Source: Rhodospirillaceae bacterium (GTDB lineage Bacteria > Pseudomonadota > Alphaproteobacteria > SHVZ01). From it: a stretch of 34,011 nt of DNA. The notes below the pieces were generated by a model, which saw only the letters and a list, made by a program, of their open reading frames with translations, did no database searches and was not told where the DNA came from. The translations under genes were made by a program, and so were the position numbers. The stretch spans positions 1 through 34,011 of the forward strand of contig JAEULB010000050.1 of assembly GCA_016792585.1 (NCBI GenBank). Reading direction: 5' to 3'. Below, piece after piece: positions 33,027-34,011 of the stretch (the first letter of the stretch is position 1; the number at the start of each line of letters is the position of its first letter).

Positions 33027-33338
33027 TCAGGCCTTGTCGTCGGCGGTCTCGGGCGTCTCTTCGCCGTTCAGGCGGTCGCGGAGCTGCTTGCCGGTCTTGA
33101 AGTAGGGGATCGCCTTGGCGGCGACGTCGACGGCCTCGCCGGTGCGCGGATTGCGGCCGGTGCGCTGGGCGCGACGCTTGACCGAGAACGCACCAAATCC
33201 GCGCAGCTCGACCCGATCGCCGCGCGCGAGCGCCTTCGCGACCTCGTCGAAGATCGTGGAAACGATGCGTTCCACGTCCCGCTGGAACAGATGCGGGTTG
33301 AGCTCGGCCAGACGCAGGATCAGTTCTGACTTGGTCAT
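33027..33338 (-). CDS. ihfB: Integration host factor subunit beta
   Basis: 103-residue HU/IHF family nucleoid protein that bends DNA as a heterodimer with IhfA. It has the N-terminal helices [11 protein letters not shown], a saddle strand [11 protein letters not shown], the DNA-clasping arm [11 protein letters not shown] and the C-terminal helix [11 protein letters not shown], with a short acidic extension. Start ATG at 33336-33338 follows CAGGGGAAC. Location just downstream of rpsA is the classical position of ihfB in Proteobacteria. Confidence 0.95.
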   Translation of the reverse strand: MTKSELILRLAELNPHLFQRDVERIVSTIFDEVAKALARGDRVELRGFGAFSVKRRAQRTGRNPRTGEAVDVAAKAIPYFKTGKQLRDRLNGEETPETADDKA

Positions 33339-33422
33339 GACGTTCCCCTGGTCGCTCGTGCGGTCTCGTCCGTGCCTAAGTCTTTGGGCAGGGCCAGAAA
33401 GTCCGCAGCCCGCGGAAAAAGG

Positions 33423-33451
33423 AGCGTGCCCGAGCGGAATCCGCTCGTCAA
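33423..33451 (-). promoter_or_regulatory. Possible ihfB promoter with internal palindrome
   Basis: Minus-strand TTGACG (33451 down to 33446), a 17-base spacer and the weak CACGCT (33428 down to 33423). The spacer holds an 8-1-8 inverted repeat CGAGCGGA/TCCGCTCG (33431-33447) that could be an operator or a hairpin. The rest of the 210-base gap between rpsA and ihfB shows only the rpsA terminator. Confidence 0.3.
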
Positions 33452-33488
33452 GGGCTAAGCCTCTCGGATTGCTGCCTTTTCCTCGCTG

Positions 33489-33521
33489 AAAACAACGAGG
33501 GGCCCGCATAGGGGCCCCTCG
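33489..33521 (-). terminator. Intrinsic terminator of rpsA
   Basis: A 10-bp perfect stem (CGAGGGGCCC at 33496-33505, GGGCCCCTCG at 33512-33521) with a 6-base loop. On the minus strand it is followed by TTGTTTT. It lies 27 bases beyond the rpsA stop. Confidence 0.8.
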
Positions 33522-33548
33522 CCTTCGATTTAGCCGGTTTTAAGCGGC

Positions 33549-34011
33549 TTACTCGGTATCGCCGGATTCGCGATCCTTCTCGCGCTTCTTGATCGCCGCA
33601 CCCAGGATCTCGCCAAGACGGGCGCCGGAGTCCGTCGAGCCGAACTCGGCCATCGCCTGCTTCTCCTCGTCCTGATCCTTCGCCTTGACCGAGAGCGTGA
33701 GCTTCCGGGTCTTGGGATCGATCTGGGTGATCTTGGCGTCGACCTTCTCGCCGACGGCGAAGCGGTCGGGGCGCTGATCGGAGCGGTCGCGGGCGAGTTC
33801 CGACTTGCGGATGAAGCCCGGGACGCCGTCGCCGACCAGGACGTCGAGGCCGGCTTCACTGGTGGCGGTGACCGTGCAGGTGACGACCTCGCCCTTCTTG
33901 AGCTTGGTGACGCCGGTCTCGAACGGATCGGAGCTCAGCTGCTTGATGCCGAGCGAAATCCGCTCCTTCTCCATGTCGACGTCGAGGACCTTCACCTTCA
34001 CCATGTCGCCG
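33549..34011 (-). CDS. rpsA: 30S ribosomal protein S1, C-terminal part (5' end beyond the right edge)
   Basis: The last ~154 residues of S1, which binds mRNA on the small ribosomal subunit. The end of one S1 (OB-fold) repeat is visible with KVKVLDVDMEKERISLGIKQL, then a complete last repeat with PGFIRKSELARDRSDQRP and GEKVDAKITQIDPKTRKLTLSVKA, and an acidic, charged tail. The frame stays open through the right edge (the Met at 34004 is internal). The position upstream of ihfB confirms the call. Confidence 0.93.
   Translation of the reverse strand, partial: GDMVKVKVLDVDMEKERISLGIKQLSSDPFETGVTKLKKGEVVTCTVTATSEAGLDVLVGDGVPGFIRKSELARDRSDQRPDRFAVGEKVDAKITQIDPKTRKLTLSVKAKDQDEEKQAMAEFGSTDSGARLGEILGAAIKKREKDRESGDTE

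Overview
The window is a high-GC, densely coded bacterial chromosome segment with no phage, insertion sequence, CRISPR or RNA gene that I can support. It looks alphaproteobacterial, probably Rhodospirillales-like. The reasons are the backbone order rpsA-ihfB-lapA ... pyrF-trpF ... trpB-trpA-accD-folC with trxA beside it, the metX-metW pair divergent from a chorismate mutase-hisC-tyrC operon, a phaA-phaB pair, a class II (B12-dependent) ribonucleotide reductase, and a C/G-rich nested palindrome typical of intergenic repeats in this class. This placement is inference from gene order and protein character; I could not search a database.

Left part (1-8181). The end of an ornithine/lysine-type decarboxylase is followed by phaA-phaB (acetyl-CoA to 3-hydroxybutyryl-CoA for polyhydroxyalkanoate), a Nudix hydrolase and an EamA-type permease. 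Convergent to these is a gloB-GST-cupin operon on the minus strand (methylglyoxal/glutathione chemistry). A SAM methyltransferase is divergent from gloB and convergent with the metX-metW operon (homoserine acylation for methionine).

Middle (8321-20310). A chorismate mutase with an odd C-terminal tail, an aromatic/histidinol-phosphate aminotransferase and a prephenate/arogenate dehydrogenase form an aromatic amino acid operon. Convergent to it is a long minus-strand signalling block: hybrid histidine kinase with phosphotransfer domain, CheY-like receiver, nrdJ, a second membrane histidine kinase, and a DUF2125-type envelope protein. nrdJ sits between the two sensor systems and its stop overlaps the GTG start of the second kinase.

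Right part (20574-34011). trxA lies between related GGCGCC-core palindromes. Minus-strand trpB-trpA-accD-folC-GST follows. The conserved chain is interrupted between trpF and trpB by a block: a thioesterase, then a compact MarR / Asp-box (BNR) repeat protein / CysO-like ubiquitin-fold sulfur carrier operon, plus a convergent secreted alpha/beta hydrolase of the MetX superfamily. Upstream lie pyrF-trpF, a GNAT/YjbR pair on the plus strand, and the rpsA, ihfB-lapA-ornithine cyclodeaminase genes. rpsA is cut by the right edge.

The best candidate for something undescribed is the MarR-BNR-MoaD/CysO-like operon (27097-28951). Its repressor carries an N-terminal cysteine cluster, a palindrome overlaps its predicted -10 box, its mRNA is predicted to be leaderless, its Shine-Dalgarno for the second gene is built from the stop codon of the first, and it contains a ubiquitin-like sulfur carrier with no recognisable partner enzyme. 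Coding is very tight throughout: many 4-base ATGA/GTGA overlaps and four convergent pairs whose 3' ends overlap.
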